Positions 16,494 to 25,114 are shown, numbered from the stretch's first letter. The stretch: 57,998 nt of DNA from DATGMP01 sp035293565 (GCA_035293565.1 DATGMP010000047.1:1-57998), one strand, 5' to 3'. The notes: generated by a model from the sequence alone, not told the origin. Translations and numbers: made by a program.

Positions 16494-17108
16494 ATGCTAG
16501 CCGCCGAACGAAAGCCGCCCGCCAAGGAGACGATTCTCAACGCCGCCTCGATCCTCTTCGCCAGGCTCGGGTTTGACGGCACCAGCTTCAGCGACATCAC
16601 CGATCTCTGCGGCGCCAAGCGGCCGCTGATCCTCTATCATTACGGCACCAAGGAGGAGCTCTGGCGGCTTTCCGTCGAGAACATCTCTCGCCGATTCGAC
16701 GAGGAGATGAAGGCGCGGCTCAAGATTGACGTGTCCGCGTCCGACGAAGAGAAGATGCGGGCCTCGATGGCGGCCTTCGTCGATACGCTGGTGGCGGTCC
16801 CCGAGTTCGGGCAGATCCTGCTCCGCGAAGGAACGACGCCGGGTCCGAGGCTCGACTGGATCGCGCAAAATTTCGCGCCGCCGGTGACGCTGACGATCCG
16901 CTTCAAGAGCGCGGCGCTCGAGCACAAGATGAAGCGCACGGTGCTGCGCGACGTGATTACCGCGACTTTTCTCGCGACCGTCATGCTGGGCCCGCTGCTG
17001 GAAGCATCCCTCGCGGCGGCGCTGCGTAAAAAGGCCGGAGTCTATCCGCTCACCAAAGCCAAGCGCGACGAGGTTATCGCGCTGATGATGAAATTGGCGC
17101 TGGACTGA
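16494..17108 (+). CDS. TetR family transcriptional regulator
   Basis: 204 residues. The N-terminal helix-turn-helix spans about residues 8-55 (ETILNAASILFARLGFDGTSFSDIT and LILYHYGTKEELW), the standard TetR pattern. The C-terminal ligand domain is CefD- or AcrR-like with a FGQILLREGTTPGPR stretch. ATG 16494 is used; an in-frame GTG at 16458 would add 12 residues. It faces away from the DUF35-hydrolase remnant operon and is the only regulator near the Rieske/P450 genes. It is therefore a candidate to bind the palindrome at 19931-19952. Confidence 0.88.
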   Translation: MLAAERKPPAKETILNAASILFARLGFDGTSFSDITDLCGAKRPLILYHYGTKEELWRLSVENISRRFDEEMKARLKIDVSASDEEKMRASMAAFVDTLVAVPEFGQILLREGTTPGPRLDWIAQNFAPPVTLTIRFKSAALEHKMKRTVLRDVITATFLATVMLGPLLEASLAAALRKKAGVYPLTKAKRDEVIALMMKLALD

Positions 17109-17143
17109 AGTGTATTTCGCTGGAATCCGAATATCGCAACTCA

Positions 17144-17173
17144 CGACGTCACTCCCGCGAACGTGGGAATTCG
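17144..17173. repeat. Dispersed GTCATTCC-type palindromic repeat, copy 1
   Basis: The sequence CGTCACTCCCGCGAACGTGG and the following GAATTC form a short hairpin of the same family as the copies at 18036, 21293, 22382 and 47563. It lies in the 119-base gap between the TetR gene and the protease gene, which otherwise holds nothing I recognise. Confidence 0.5.
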
Positions 17174-17227
17174 TGTCGAAACCTGGACAGGCGGATAAAT
17201 AGATTCTCGCTTACAAAGGTCTCGCGT

Positions 17228-17968
17228 CTATTCATCCGCCTCGGTCTCGGATTTCCGCTTCCGTTTCGTCTTGATCTTCGCCCAATAATCCTCGGCGGCG
17301 ATGGCGAAATTGAGATTCTCTGTATCGGCCAGCGTGAATGTCGTGATGCCCAAAAGATTGCCGCGCTCATCGAAGAGGCCGCCTCCGGAGGAGCCTGGAG
17401 AGATCGGCGCAGAGGTCTGCACGTATCGGACCCCGTCCTCCTCGCGAAGCCCTGAGACCAGCCCCTCGCCCAGCGTCGCTTCGAGCCCGCTCGGATTGCC
17501 GATCGTATAGACCTTCTCGCCGACGTTGAGATCGGCGAAGGGGCGCACGCCATGGACCGGGTGCATCTTGAGGCTGGCAGTTTCGATAACGCAGCGGTCG
17601 GTCTTGGGATCGGAAGCAACGACGCGCGCCACGTCCTCGCTCTTTTTCTGCACGAGGATGATCGTCTTGTGGCGCGCCACGATGTGGCAATTCGTCAGCG
17701 CCAGCGTCGGGCTGATCGCGACGGCCGATCCTTCATAGACGCTTTTCATCCGCTTCAGCGTCCTCTCGTCCTTGGCCGCGACGATCAGATAGATCGAGGG
17801 CGAGACTGTCTTGAACAGGTCGACGGCCGGCAAGGCCGGACCGGATTGCGCCGCGGGCATGGCCAAGTCGAGGGCCGGATATTTGGGCCCCCGCGCCGCC
17901 GCGCTTGCGGCAGCGCATCCCATAACAATGAGCGTGCCGATTCCGATCGCCATCAGAAGGTGCTTCAA
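17228..17968 (-). CDS. Exported trypsin-like serine protease
   Basis: 246 residues from TTG 17968, which has GGAGG 6 bases upstream and gives a good signal peptide (LKHLLMAIGIGTLIVMG then CAAASAAA). ATG 18028 and ATG 17953 are alternatives. The chymotrypsin-fold triad is visible: His in TNCHIVARH, Asp in DPKTDRCVIE, and Ser in SPGSSGGGLFDE. There is no PDZ domain, so this is not a full DegP, and the C-terminus is a Lys/Arg-rich tail. It probably degrades or processes envelope proteins in the periplasm. The N-terminal Cys might be lipidated, but the lipobox is poor. Confidence 0.8.
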   Translation of the reverse strand: MKHLLMAIGIGTLIVMGCAAASAAARGPKYPALDLAMPAAQSGPALPAVDLFKTVSPSIYLIVAAKDERTLKRMKSVYEGSAVAISPTLALTNCHIVARHKTIILVQKKSEDVARVVASDPKTDRCVIETASLKMHPVHGVRPFADLNVGEKVYTIGNPSGLEATLGEGLVSGLREEDGVRYVQTSAPISPGSSGGGLFDERGNLLGITTFTLADTENLNFAIAAEDYWAKIKTKRKRKSETEADE

Positions 17969-18035
17969 CTCCAGCCTCCAGAGGAAAGTATCCCCCGGTT
18001 TACATCTGGAAGCCGTGTTTCGCCACATTTAGAAT

Positions 18036-18104
18036 GTCATTCCCACGAAGCGGGAATCTGTCAAAGCCGGGCAATCGGATAATGGATTCCCGCTTTCGCG
18101 GTAA
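18036..18104. repeat. Dispersed GTCATTCC-type palindromic repeat, copy 2
   Basis: CGAAGCGGGAATC (18046-18058) and GATTCCCGCTTTCG (18085-18098) are inverted around a 26-base centre, flanked by GTCATTCCC. It fills most of the 153-base gap between the alpha/beta hydrolase and the protease gene. Confidence 0.65.
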
Positions 18105-18121
18105 AGACGAAGAAGGTGCGG

Positions 18122-18961
18122 CTACTTCCGTCGCGCCTCGGCCAGGAAAGGCAGGATCGCTTCATTGAAGGCGTCGTTGCTGTCGCCGGCGACCATATGG
18201 CCGGCGCCTTCGAGCTCGGCGAACTTGGCATGAGGCACCAGCTCCTGGAAATGCCGGATCGCCTCCTCGTCGACCACCTCGCTCCGTGAGCCGCGCACCA
18301 GCAGCGTCGGAATGGACAGGTTGCGCGCGGCCTCATCGAAGCGGTCTTGAAACTTCGGATCCCATTTGCGCGGTTGCACGAAGGCCGGATCCCAATGCCA
18401 GCGGAGCCGGCCGGTCGCATCGCGCCGAAGATTGCGTTTCAGCCCCTCGGTGCTTCGCGGCCGCTTGCGTTGCGGAAGATAGGTTTCGACCGCATCCGCC
18501 GCTTCCTCGAGGCTCGCGAAGCCGTCCGGATAGGCCTGCATGAAGGCCTGGATCTTGGCGGTCCCGTTGCGATTCATCTTGGGCGCGATGTCGACCAGCA
18601 CGAGCGCGTTTGCGATCGCCTTGTCGGACTCGCCGATCGCCGTCATGGCGGTGAGCCCGCCGAGAGAGGCGCCGACCAGAGCCGGGCGTCCCGGCACTTG
18701 GTCGAGCACGGCCAAGAGGTCGCCGACGAAGCCGTCCATGGAGTAAAGCCCGTCAGGCGCCCAACCGCTCTCGCCATGGCCGCGCGCATCGAGGCTGACG
18801 ACGCGATAGCCGCGACACGCCAGCGCCTCAGCCGTACCGCCCCAGGATTGCCGCGTCTGGCCGCCCCCATGAAGGAGGATGACGACCGGGCCCTCGGCCG
18901 GGCCGCCGATATCGGCCGCGATCCTGACGCCGTCAGCGCCTTCGAAGGAAATTGGCTCCAT
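18122..18961 (-). CDS. Alpha/beta hydrolase
   Basis: 279 residues. The oxyanion-hole motif LLHGGGQTRQSW, the DARGHGESGW loop, the nucleophile elbow VGASLGGLT and the late AGHMVAGD with the catalytic His place it in the epoxide hydrolase / haloalkane dehalogenase-like group. The acid is probably in the SRSEVVDEE segment. It is cytoplasmic. It begins 8 bases after the Rieske gene stop and reads the same way, so it probably acts on a product or substrate of that oxygenase. Confidence 0.87.
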   Translation of the reverse strand: MEPISFEGADGVRIAADIGGPAEGPVVILLHGGGQTRQSWGGTAEALACRGYRVVSLDARGHGESGWAPDGLYSMDGFVGDLLAVLDQVPGRPALVGASLGGLTAMTAIGESDKAIANALVLVDIAPKMNRNGTAKIQAFMQAYPDGFASLEEAADAVETYLPQRKRPRSTEGLKRNLRRDATGRLRWHWDPAFVQPRKWDPKFQDRFDEAARNLSIPTLLVRGSRSEVVDEEAIRHFQELVPHAKFAELEGAGHMVAGDSNDAFNEAILPFLAEARRK

Positions 18962-18969
18962 TCAGCCGG

Positions 18970-19911
18970 TCAGCTCGCTTCCACATAGAATTGCGACGCC
19001 CACTTCCGGAATCGCGCGATCGGGCCATCGCCCGGGCAGAGCGCCGGCCTCTCCTTATAGATTTTGTTTTCCCAGATGACGATATCGTCGGTGAGCTGGC
19101 GATTGACCTCTTTGTAGAAGGCCTGCGCGATCCGCTCCACCTGCGGATCGTTCTTCGGATTTTTGTAATAGACCTGGAAGACCTGCTCGGTGAGCTCAGT
19201 CTCGATCGGGCAGTTCACAGTGACCATGCAGATCTCGACCAGCGTCCGGTAATGCACGACACCGAAGCCGTAGCCGCGCGAGTAAGTGTCGAGCGTGCCG
19301 TCGACCGGGCCGCGCGAGCTCGGAAAGACTTGCTTGCTTTTCATCACGAGATCGGGGCCGTCGAAGCTGAGGCCTTCATAGGTGGCCGCGCCCGGATGGT
19401 TGTGGATGGTCACGAAATGCGCCGCGTCGACCGTGTTCTCGGCCATCTCCTGCAGGCAGGTCTTAATCGTGTGCGTGCGGCCCAGCGGGCCGATAAACTC
19501 GCCGGAATCGAGCTCGGGCGAATTCGGCAGCTCGAAAAGCGGCGCTACACGGTCGGGGTGATACCAGGCCATCAGGTTGCCGTAATGGATCTTGATCGGA
19601 AAGGCATAGAGGCAGGCCTTCTTGTTGATCTCCTCCGAATAGGGGATCGACGCGACCGAGCCGTCGCCGTTGAACTGCCATTTGTGGAAGGGGCACTGGA
19701 TCGTAGCGCCGATCACTTTGCCGCCCTTGCCGACATGGGCGCCCAGATGTGGGCAATAGGCCTCCTGCAGATGCAGCGCGCCCTCTTCGTCTCGCCAGAC
19801 CACTAGATCTTGGCCGAAGCGCCGGATCGGCCGGATTTCGCCCCGATCCAGATCGTGGGCGTCCATGATGTAGAACCAGCCATAGGGGATCGGAAAGCTG
19901 TAGCGGCCCAT
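18970..19911 (-). CDS. Rieske non-haem iron oxygenase (KshA-like)
   Basis: 313 residues. The Rieske 2Fe-2S site is CPH (Cys53, His55) and CPFH (Cys73, His76). The mononuclear iron site is ENTVDAAHFVTIH, with His165 and His170 as ligands. This layout matches the KshA/DAF-36 branch that hydroxylates steroids or other polycyclic terpenoid-like compounds. The substrate is inferred only. A separate reductase is required and none is in the window. The gene leads a two-gene unit with the hydrolase; its upstream gap holds a TetR-type palindrome and a promoter. Confidence 0.88.
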   Translation of the reverse strand: MGRYSFPIPYGWFYIMDAHDLDRGEIRPIRRFGQDLVVWRDEEGALHLQEAYCPHLGAHVGKGGKVIGATIQCPFHKWQFNGDGSVASIPYSEEINKKACLYAFPIKIHYGNLMAWYHPDRVAPLFELPNSPELDSGEFIGPLGRTHTIKTCLQEMAENTVDAAHFVTIHNHPGAATYEGLSFDGPDLVMKSKQVFPSSRGPVDGTLDTYSRGYGFGVVHYRTLVEICMVTVNCPIETELTEQVFQVYYKNPKNDPQVERIAQAFYKEVNRQLTDDIVIWENKIYKERPALCPGDGPIARFRKWASQFYVEAS

Positions 19912-19930
19912 GCGCGTTTCCCTTCGCCGA

Positions 19931-19952
19931 AAACTGACAGATCAGTCAGTTT
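19931..19952. promoter_or_regulatory. TetR-type operator palindrome
   Basis: AAACTGAC (19931-19938) and GTCAGTTT (19945-19952) are perfect inverted 8-bp arms around 6 bases, giving TGACAGATCAGTCA at the core. This is the common form of a TetR-family operator. It lies just downstream of the Rieske gene promoter elements, where binding would block transcription. Confidence 0.7.
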
Positions 19953-19954
19953 CC

Positions 19955-19983
19955 TTCTAACGCGTGAGGGGGCGACGGGTCAA
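19955..19983 (-). promoter_or_regulatory. Candidate promoter of the Rieske-hydrolase operon
   Basis: On the minus strand, TTGACC (19983-19978) and TTAGAA (19960-19955) are 17 bases apart. The -10 is weak, but the spacing is ideal and the operator palindrome covers the expected start point. Confidence 0.45.
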
Positions 19984-20021
19984 TAGAAGGCCCGCAAATC
20001 GCCGCAACCGCCGAAAACCAT

Positions 20022-20050
20022 TTGACCGAAATCTTTTTGGTCCCTAGGCT
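20022..20050 (+). promoter_or_regulatory. Candidate promoter of the P450 gene
   Basis: TTGACC (20022-20027) and TAGGCT (20045-20050) are separated by 17 bases, about 28 bases before the P450 ATG. The -10 match is modest. It shares the intergenic space with the divergent Rieske promoter. Confidence 0.4.
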
Positions 20051-20077
20051 TCACGCGACAGGAGGCGGCGGACGACC

Positions 20078-21274
20078 ATGCTGAAATTCGACCCATACGA
20101 CCGTGAGTACGGGATCGATCCCTACCCGCTCTATGCGCGGCTAAGGGACGAGGCGCCGGTCTATCATAATCCGGAGATGCGCTTTTGGGCGCTGTCGCGC
20201 TTTGAGGATGTGATGAACGCGCATCGCGACGCGAAAACCTTCTCGAGCACCGGCGGCGTCACGATAGAGGGAACCGAGGCGGCAATGCCCTTCCTGATCG
20301 TCAAGGACCCGCCCGAGCACACTTGGGCCAAGGCGCTCGTCGTTAAGATGTTCAGCCGCCCGCGCATGGTGGCGCTCGACGCCTTCATCCGCCGGCAAGC
20401 CGGCGCGCTTCTCGAAAAGGCATATGAGATTCATGGGCCCGACGGCGAATTCGATTTCGTGAGCGAATTCTCCGTGCCGTTGCCGCTCAGCGTGATCAGC
20501 GAACTTCTCGGAATTCCGGAAGAGCTACGCGCCGAGATTCACCGCTTGAGCAACGCGACGATCTCGCGCGGCGAGGATCGCGACGAGAATGCGGCAGCCC
20601 ACGCAACGGGACGATCGATCGAGATTTATACTGGACTCGCGCGCGACCGGCGGGCAAATCCGCGCGACGATGTCGTTTCGATGCTCATCGATCAGGAAGT
20701 CACCGACGAAACCGGTGGCAAGCACCGGCTGGAGGATTTCGAGATTGCGGTGCGCTTTCTCGAGATGGGCTTCGCCGGCCACGAGACCGTCGCCAAAGCG
20801 ATCCCCAACGGCGCGATGGCTTTCCACCACTTTCCCGACGAGCGCAAGCGGCTGTTGGAAGACCGCAGCCTGTTGCCGAACGCCGCTGACGAGATCCTTC
20901 GCTTCGACCCGCCCTCGCAGTTGCAAGGGCGCACGACGACGCGCGATGTCACGCTGCACGACACGACCATCCCGGCCGGCCAGAAGGTCATGCTCGTGAC
21001 GGGCGCCGCGACGCGCGACCCGCGACAATTTACGGAGCCCGACCGCTTCGACATCACGCGCAAAGCCGACGATTATCTTTCAGTGTTCTTCGGTTTCGGC
21101 ATTCATAAATGCCTGGGCGTCCATCTCGCCCGCCAGGAGATCAAGGTTGCGTTCGACGAGATCCTGACCCGCTTCCCGAACTACGAAGTCGATCCGAGCC
21201 GCGTGACGCGCGCGGTCCTGAGCAATGTCCGCGGCGTCGCGAGCTTGCCGATCACACTCGGACACCACGCTTAG
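20078..21274 (+). CDS. Cytochrome P450
   Basis: 398 residues, normal for a soluble bacterial class I P450. The I-helix oxygen motif is GFAGHETV, the K-helix ExxR is ADEILRFDPP, and the haem loop is FFGFGIHKCLGVHLA with Cys345 as the axial ligand. The middle of the I helix has a slightly unusual AKAIPNGAMAF. It hydroxylates a small lipophilic molecule using electrons from an external ferredoxin, not encoded here. AGGAGG lies 12 bases before ATG 20078. It diverges from the Rieske oxygenase and may belong to the same degradation pathway. Confidence 0.93.
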   Translation: MLKFDPYDREYGIDPYPLYARLRDEAPVYHNPEMRFWALSRFEDVMNAHRDAKTFSSTGGVTIEGTEAAMPFLIVKDPPEHTWAKALVVKMFSRPRMVALDAFIRRQAGALLEKAYEIHGPDGEFDFVSEFSVPLPLSVISELLGIPEELRAEIHRLSNATISRGEDRDENAAAHATGRSIEIYTGLARDRRANPRDDVVSMLIDQEVTDETGGKHRLEDFEIAVRFLEMGFAGHETVAKAIPNGAMAFHHFPDERKRLLEDRSLLPNAADEILRFDPPSQLQGRTTTRDVTLHDTTIPAGQKVMLVTGAATRDPRQFTEPDRFDITRKADDYLSVFFGFGIHKCLGVHLARQEIKVAFDEILTRFPNYEVDPSRVTRAVLSNVRGVASLPITLGHHA

Positions 21275-21292
21275 AGCGGTATTCATTTCATT

Positions 21293-21318
21293 GTCATTCC
21301 AGCCTTCGCGGGAATGAC
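21293..21318. repeat. Dispersed GTCATTCC-type palindromic repeat, copy 3
   Basis: GTCATTCC (21293-21300) and GGAATGAC (21311-21318) are perfect 8-bp arms around AGCCTTCGCG. It lies 18 bases after the P450 stop and could double as a transcript end. The gap to the next gene is 134 bases. Confidence 0.7.
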
Positions 21319-21408
21319 GTCATAGGGGCGACAAATGGCTGTCGTTCTCCTCGGAGTTCCGATAATTTGCGGCCCGAGCCGATCAATGGAATCCGAGCGG
21401 AGGAATTC

Positions 21409-22365
21409 ATGGACACGCGACATCTCGTCGATCCGGAGCTGCTGGCTGGCCTGGAGCTTATGCCGGCGTTCGACTTCACGCCGGAGTCTCTGCTTCAGAT
21501 CCGCGCCGGAATGGCCGAGATGCAGAAGCAACAGGCCGCAATGGCGCCGCCGTCGAACGTGCGTGTCGAAGAACGTCGCGTGCCCGGCCCCAAGGGCGCG
21601 CCGGACGTGCGCGTCCTGGTCTACACGCCACCCGGCGCGTCGTCAGGTCCCAGAGCCGGATATCTGCAGATCCATGGCGGCGGCTATGTCATGGGCAGCC
21701 CCGAGATGAATGATCTCCATAATAAGGCGCTGACCTCCGAGATCGGCTGCGTCACCGTTTCCGTCGATTATAGACTCGCCCCGGAGACTCCCCATCCGGG
21801 ACCTGTCGAGGATTGCTACGCCGCGCTGAAATGGCTGCATGGCAATGCCGCAGCGCTCGGCGTCGACCCCAAGCGGATCGCGATCGGCGGCGAAAGCGCG
21901 GGCGGCGGGCTCGCCGCCGCGCTGGCGCTGCTGGCGCGCGACCGCGGCGAGGTGCCGATCATCTTCCAGCGGCTGAAATACCCGATGATCGATGACCGCA
22001 CCGTGACGCGCAATCCGGCCCATCCCTATACCGGTGAGTTCGTGTGGACCGCGGCGGCCAACCGGTTCGGCTGGCACTCCCTGCTGGGTCGCGAGCCCGG
22101 CGGACCCGATGTCTCGCCCTACGCGGCCGCGTCGCGCGCCGTCGACCTGAAGGGACTGCCGCCGACCTATATCAGCACCGGCGCGCTCGACATCTTCCTC
22201 GATGAGAATCTCGACTACGCCAAGCGCCTGCTGGCCGCCGGCGTTCCGACCGAGCTGCATGTCTATCCCGGCGCCTATCACGGCTACGACATCGCCGTCG
22301 ATGCGGACGTCACCAAGCGCTCCGCCGCTGACGCACTCCGCGCGCTGAAGCGCGCGCTGGGGTAG
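21409..22365 (+). CDS. Hormone-sensitive-lipase-type alpha/beta hydrolase
   Basis: 318 residues. The HSL family oxyanion motif HGGGYVMG and the nucleophile motif GGESAGGGLAAAL are both present. The Asp is in TGALDIFLDEN and the His in YPGAYHGYD. Such esterases hydrolyse short- to medium-chain acyl esters or lactone-like xenobiotics. ATG 21409 has CGGAGG 6 bases upstream; the longer frame to 21109 overlaps the P450 gene and is rejected. It is downstream of the P450 and separated from it by a palindromic repeat, so it may have its own promoter. Confidence 0.9.
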   Translation: MDTRHLVDPELLAGLELMPAFDFTPESLLQIRAGMAEMQKQQAAMAPPSNVRVEERRVPGPKGAPDVRVLVYTPPGASSGPRAGYLQIHGGGYVMGSPEMNDLHNKALTSEIGCVTVSVDYRLAPETPHPGPVEDCYAALKWLHGNAAALGVDPKRIAIGGESAGGGLAAALALLARDRGEVPIIFQRLKYPMIDDRTVTRNPAHPYTGEFVWTAAANRFGWHSLLGREPGGPDVSPYAAASRAVDLKGLPPTYISTGALDIFLDENLDYAKRLLAAGVPTELHVYPGAYHGYDIAVDADVTKRSAADALRALKRALG

Positions 22366-22381
22366 GGCCGGCTTCAGTTTC

Positions 22382-22397
22382 CGTCATTCCCACGTTC
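22382..22397. repeat. Fragment of the GTCATTCC-type repeat, copy 4
   Basis: CGTCATTCCCACGTTC matches one arm of the repeat family. It sits in the 51-base gap between two converging genes. No clear partner arm is seen apart from a short GACGTTC nearby. Confidence 0.4.
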
Positions 22398-22416
22398 TCT
22401 GACGTTCGGCTGCCGT

Positions 22417-24381
22417 TCAATCCCCCAGCGCGTAGGCGATCAGATAGTCGCCATGCTTGGTGCCGAGCATGGTGTGGCCGCCGGCCGCGATGACGACATA
22501 TTGCTTGCCGCCCGGCTTCAGCTGATAGGTCATCGGATTCGCCTGTCCCCCGGCCGGCAGCCGCGCCTGCCAAAGCTTCTGGCCGGTTTTCGTATCGAAG
22601 GCGCGGATGAAATCGTCGGTGGTCGCGGCGATGAAGGCCAGGCCCGATGCGGTCACGATCGGACCGCCGACGCTGGGGACTCCGAGACCGAGCCAGATCG
22701 GGAAGGGCGCCGCGTCGCGGGTCGTGCCGAGCGGGATCTCCCAAAGCCGCTTGCCGGCCTTGAGATCGATCGCAACCAGCGTTCCCCAGGGCGGACGGTT
22801 GCACGGCGCGCCAAACGGCGAGAGCATCAGCGTTCGGTCATAGGCGTACGGCGTCCCGAGCGCGAGCGAGGTCGGCGGGTTGCCCTGCGCGATTCGCTGA
22901 TCGGCTTCCTTACGCGGCACCATCGTGATCGCGGCGAAGACACGACTGGTGTTGACCACCAGAATGTTTCGGCTCGGATCGATCGCGAGACCGCCCCAAT
23001 TCATGATCCCGTAATCATACGGGAAGATGAGTGAGCCCTGGATCGAAGGCGGCGTATAGCGGCCCTTGTAGAAATATTTCTGGAACAGATCGCGGCATTT
23101 GCCGCGGTCCCAGAAGGTGAATCCCCACATGTCGTCGAGGGTCAGATCGCCCGGATAGAGATCGTAGGCCGGGTTGGTGAGAAAGGGCTGCGTCGGCGAA
23201 GGCATATCGTCGGGCACTCCGCCCTGAGTCGGCACCGGACGCTCCTCGACGGGCACCAGAGGCTCGCCGGTCAGCCGGTTCAGAATGAAGACGTTGCCTT
23301 GCTTGGTGGCCTGCGCGAGAGCCGGCACCGGCCCGTGGTCGGTCGGAAAATCGAACAGCACGGGCTGAGCCGGCACGTCATAGTCCCAGAGATCGTGATG
23401 CACCGTCTGGAAATGCCAGACGACCTTCCCGCTCGCCGCGTCGAGCGCCACGATCGAGCTGGAGTAATAATCCAGCCCATGGCGCATGCCGCCGAAATAA
23501 TCGGGCGACGTGTTTCCGGTCGGCACGAAAACGAGTCCGTGCTCCGGATCGACTGACAGGATCGACCAGGCGTTCGTCGTGCCATGCGCATAACGTTCGC
23601 CCGGGGGCGCCAGATCCGCGTCGGTCTTGTCGGGTGGCAGCGGATTCCACGCCCATGAAAGCGCGCCCGTGCGGACATCGAAGGCACGTATGACGCCGGC
23701 CGCGATATCGATCCGCGTATTGTCGAGCACGCCCGCGCCGACGATGACCTTATCGGCGATGACCACCGGCGGCGACGGCACCGAATACTCGCCGGGATTG
23801 ACGGTCCCGAGATCGGCTGTGAGATCGACCGCGCCATCCTTGCCGAACCCGCTGCACGGCTTTCCGGTGCCGGCGTCAATAGCAATCAAGCGGCCGTCCA
23901 GCGTCCCAGTCAGGATCCGCCCGGCGCACTCGCTTCCCGGAAGCGCCTTGTCGTCGTGATAGTAGGTGACGCCGCGGCAATTATGCAGCCACAGCCCCTT
24001 GCTCCTGATCTTGGGATCGTAGGTCCAGATCTCCTTGCCGGTCTCCGGGTCGAGCGCCACCACCTTGTTCACGTTGGAGCACACATACATGCGCCCTTCG
24101 GCGATGATCGGCGTCGCTTCGAAGGTCCAGAGCGGATGAGCGCTGTCGCTCTTGGATTCGCCCACCCGGTAGGTCCAGGCGACCTTGAGGCGGCCGACAT
24201 TCTCCGGTGTGATCTGGGTCGCCTCCGAATAACGCAGGCCGCCCGGCGTGTCGCCCCAGCTCGGCCAGCCGGCGACAGGCGAAGGCTGACTCGCTTGCGC
24301 AAAAGCGCGCTCGGGCAGGGAGAAGACGATCGACAGCGACAGGGCGACGAGAATCGCCTTCAGGCAAGCTTCGCGCGACAT
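22417..24381 (-). CDS. Periplasmic PQQ-dependent dehydrogenase
   Basis: 654 residues. A signal peptide (residues 1-29, ending SLPERAFA) is followed by an eight-bladed quinoprotein propeller that starts WGDTPGGLRYSEATQITPENV, a motif of the glucose/quinate-type family. Repeats such as VVALDPETGKEIWTYD, LIAIDAGTGKPCSGFG and IVALDAASGKVVWHF are tryptophan-docking motifs. The five membrane helices of membrane-bound glucose dehydrogenase are missing, and no cytochrome c domain is fused. It oxidises an alcohol or sugar in the periplasm. PQQ synthesis genes are not in the window. GGAGG lies upstream of ATG 24381; an in-frame TTG at 24402 is less likely. Confidence 0.88.
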   Translation of the reverse strand: MSREACLKAILVALSLSIVFSLPERAFAQASQPSPVAGWPSWGDTPGGLRYSEATQITPENVGRLKVAWTYRVGESKSDSAHPLWTFEATPIIAEGRMYVCSNVNKVVALDPETGKEIWTYDPKIRSKGLWLHNCRGVTYYHDDKALPGSECAGRILTGTLDGRLIAIDAGTGKPCSGFGKDGAVDLTADLGTVNPGEYSVPSPPVVIADKVIVGAGVLDNTRIDIAAGVIRAFDVRTGALSWAWNPLPPDKTDADLAPPGERYAHGTTNAWSILSVDPEHGLVFVPTGNTSPDYFGGMRHGLDYYSSSIVALDAASGKVVWHFQTVHHDLWDYDVPAQPVLFDFPTDHGPVPALAQATKQGNVFILNRLTGEPLVPVEERPVPTQGGVPDDMPSPTQPFLTNPAYDLYPGDLTLDDMWGFTFWDRGKCRDLFQKYFYKGRYTPPSIQGSLIFPYDYGIMNWGGLAIDPSRNILVVNTSRVFAAITMVPRKEADQRIAQGNPPTSLALGTPYAYDRTLMLSPFGAPCNRPPWGTLVAIDLKAGKRLWEIPLGTTRDAAPFPIWLGLGVPSVGGPIVTASGLAFIAATTDDFIRAFDTKTGQKLWQARLPAGGQANPMTYQLKPGGKQYVVIAAGGHTMLGTKHGDYLIAYALGD

Positions 24382-24505
24382 TGCCAGTGAACCTCCCCCC
24401 AACCGTCCCGGCCCGCGCCTTAATCATCGGCGCGAGTCGATCGCTTCTACCGCGTTGTCCTTCGCGTTTCCAGAAGCGAGATGTCCACGCCTCGGACGCG
24501 TCACG

Positions 24506-24793
24506 TCAACCGAGCCAAGGATATTTGATGTCGACCGCAGTAACGGTCCGCTCGGCCATCGTAAACAGAGCCGCGATGCCGACAAGAGCGCAGGCAATCA
24601 GAATCCACACTTGCGGCGGCGCGATCCGCCGGAGGGCCGATCGGTCGCGCGCGGTGCCGTCATCTCGGATTCGCTCGTGGCGACGGCGACGGCGATCGAC
24701 CGAGCTCATCATGTCCTCGATGACGAAAGCCGCGACGACAACCACGGCCGTCCAGATGATGACGACCCCTACATAGCCGCCGATTCCGCCCAT
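24506..24793 (-). CDS. Small membrane protein of unknown function
   Basis: 95 residues, no family recognised. Two hydrophobic segments (VGVVIIWTAVVVVAAFVI near residues 8-25 and VWILIACALVGIAALFTM near 62-79) flank a strongly basic RRRRRHER loop. A hairpin topology with a cytoplasmic loop is expected. GGAG lies about 10 bases before the ATG. A plus-strand frame over the same bases is a poorer candidate because it lacks membrane or domain logic. Confidence 0.6.
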   Translation of the reverse strand: MGGIGGYVGVVIIWTAVVVVAAFVIEDMMSSVDRRRRRHERIRDDGTARDRSALRRIAPPQVWILIACALVGIAALFTMAERTVTAVDIKYPWLG

Positions 24794-24869
24794 GAAACGC
24801 TCCGCAGCAACTCGAGTCAGACACCGTTCGGTGTTGAGCCTAGGCGCCGATTGTGACCAAAATCGGGCA

Positions 24870-24890
24870 TTATATCGTTAAGCGATATAA
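24870..24890. promoter_or_regulatory. 21-bp palindrome, possible repressor site
   Basis: TTATATCG (24870-24877) and CGATATAA (24883-24890) are perfect inverted 8-bp arms around TTAAG. AT-rich TATCG...CGATA palindromes are common targets of PadR-type and related winged-helix repressors. It lies in a 321-base gene-free stretch (24794-25114) between the small membrane protein and the zeta-like gene. That stretch otherwise shows only a TAAGAT -10-like string at 24914. Confidence 0.5.
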
Positions 24891-25114
24891 ATGATTTTCC
24901 GGAGGGGACACGCTAAGATAAGGGTGCGCTGTTGCCGTTGACGGCGGCAATCCTCGCTCCCACCTGTGGAAAGGACCAAGGAAGCGCAATAAGGCGGAAG
25001 GTCGCCGCCATTCTGGACCCCGGGGGATGCCCTCCCGTCCGGCAATCTTGCCGACGATGCGGGCACTTGACTCGCGTCGTGGGCAACGGCCGCAACCCCA
25101 AGCGGAGGTCGCCT

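Noticed and set aside
24455..24856. 133-codon plus-strand frame
   Set aside because: It overlaps the better minus-strand membrane protein gene, lacks hydrophobic or domain structure and has no ribosome site.
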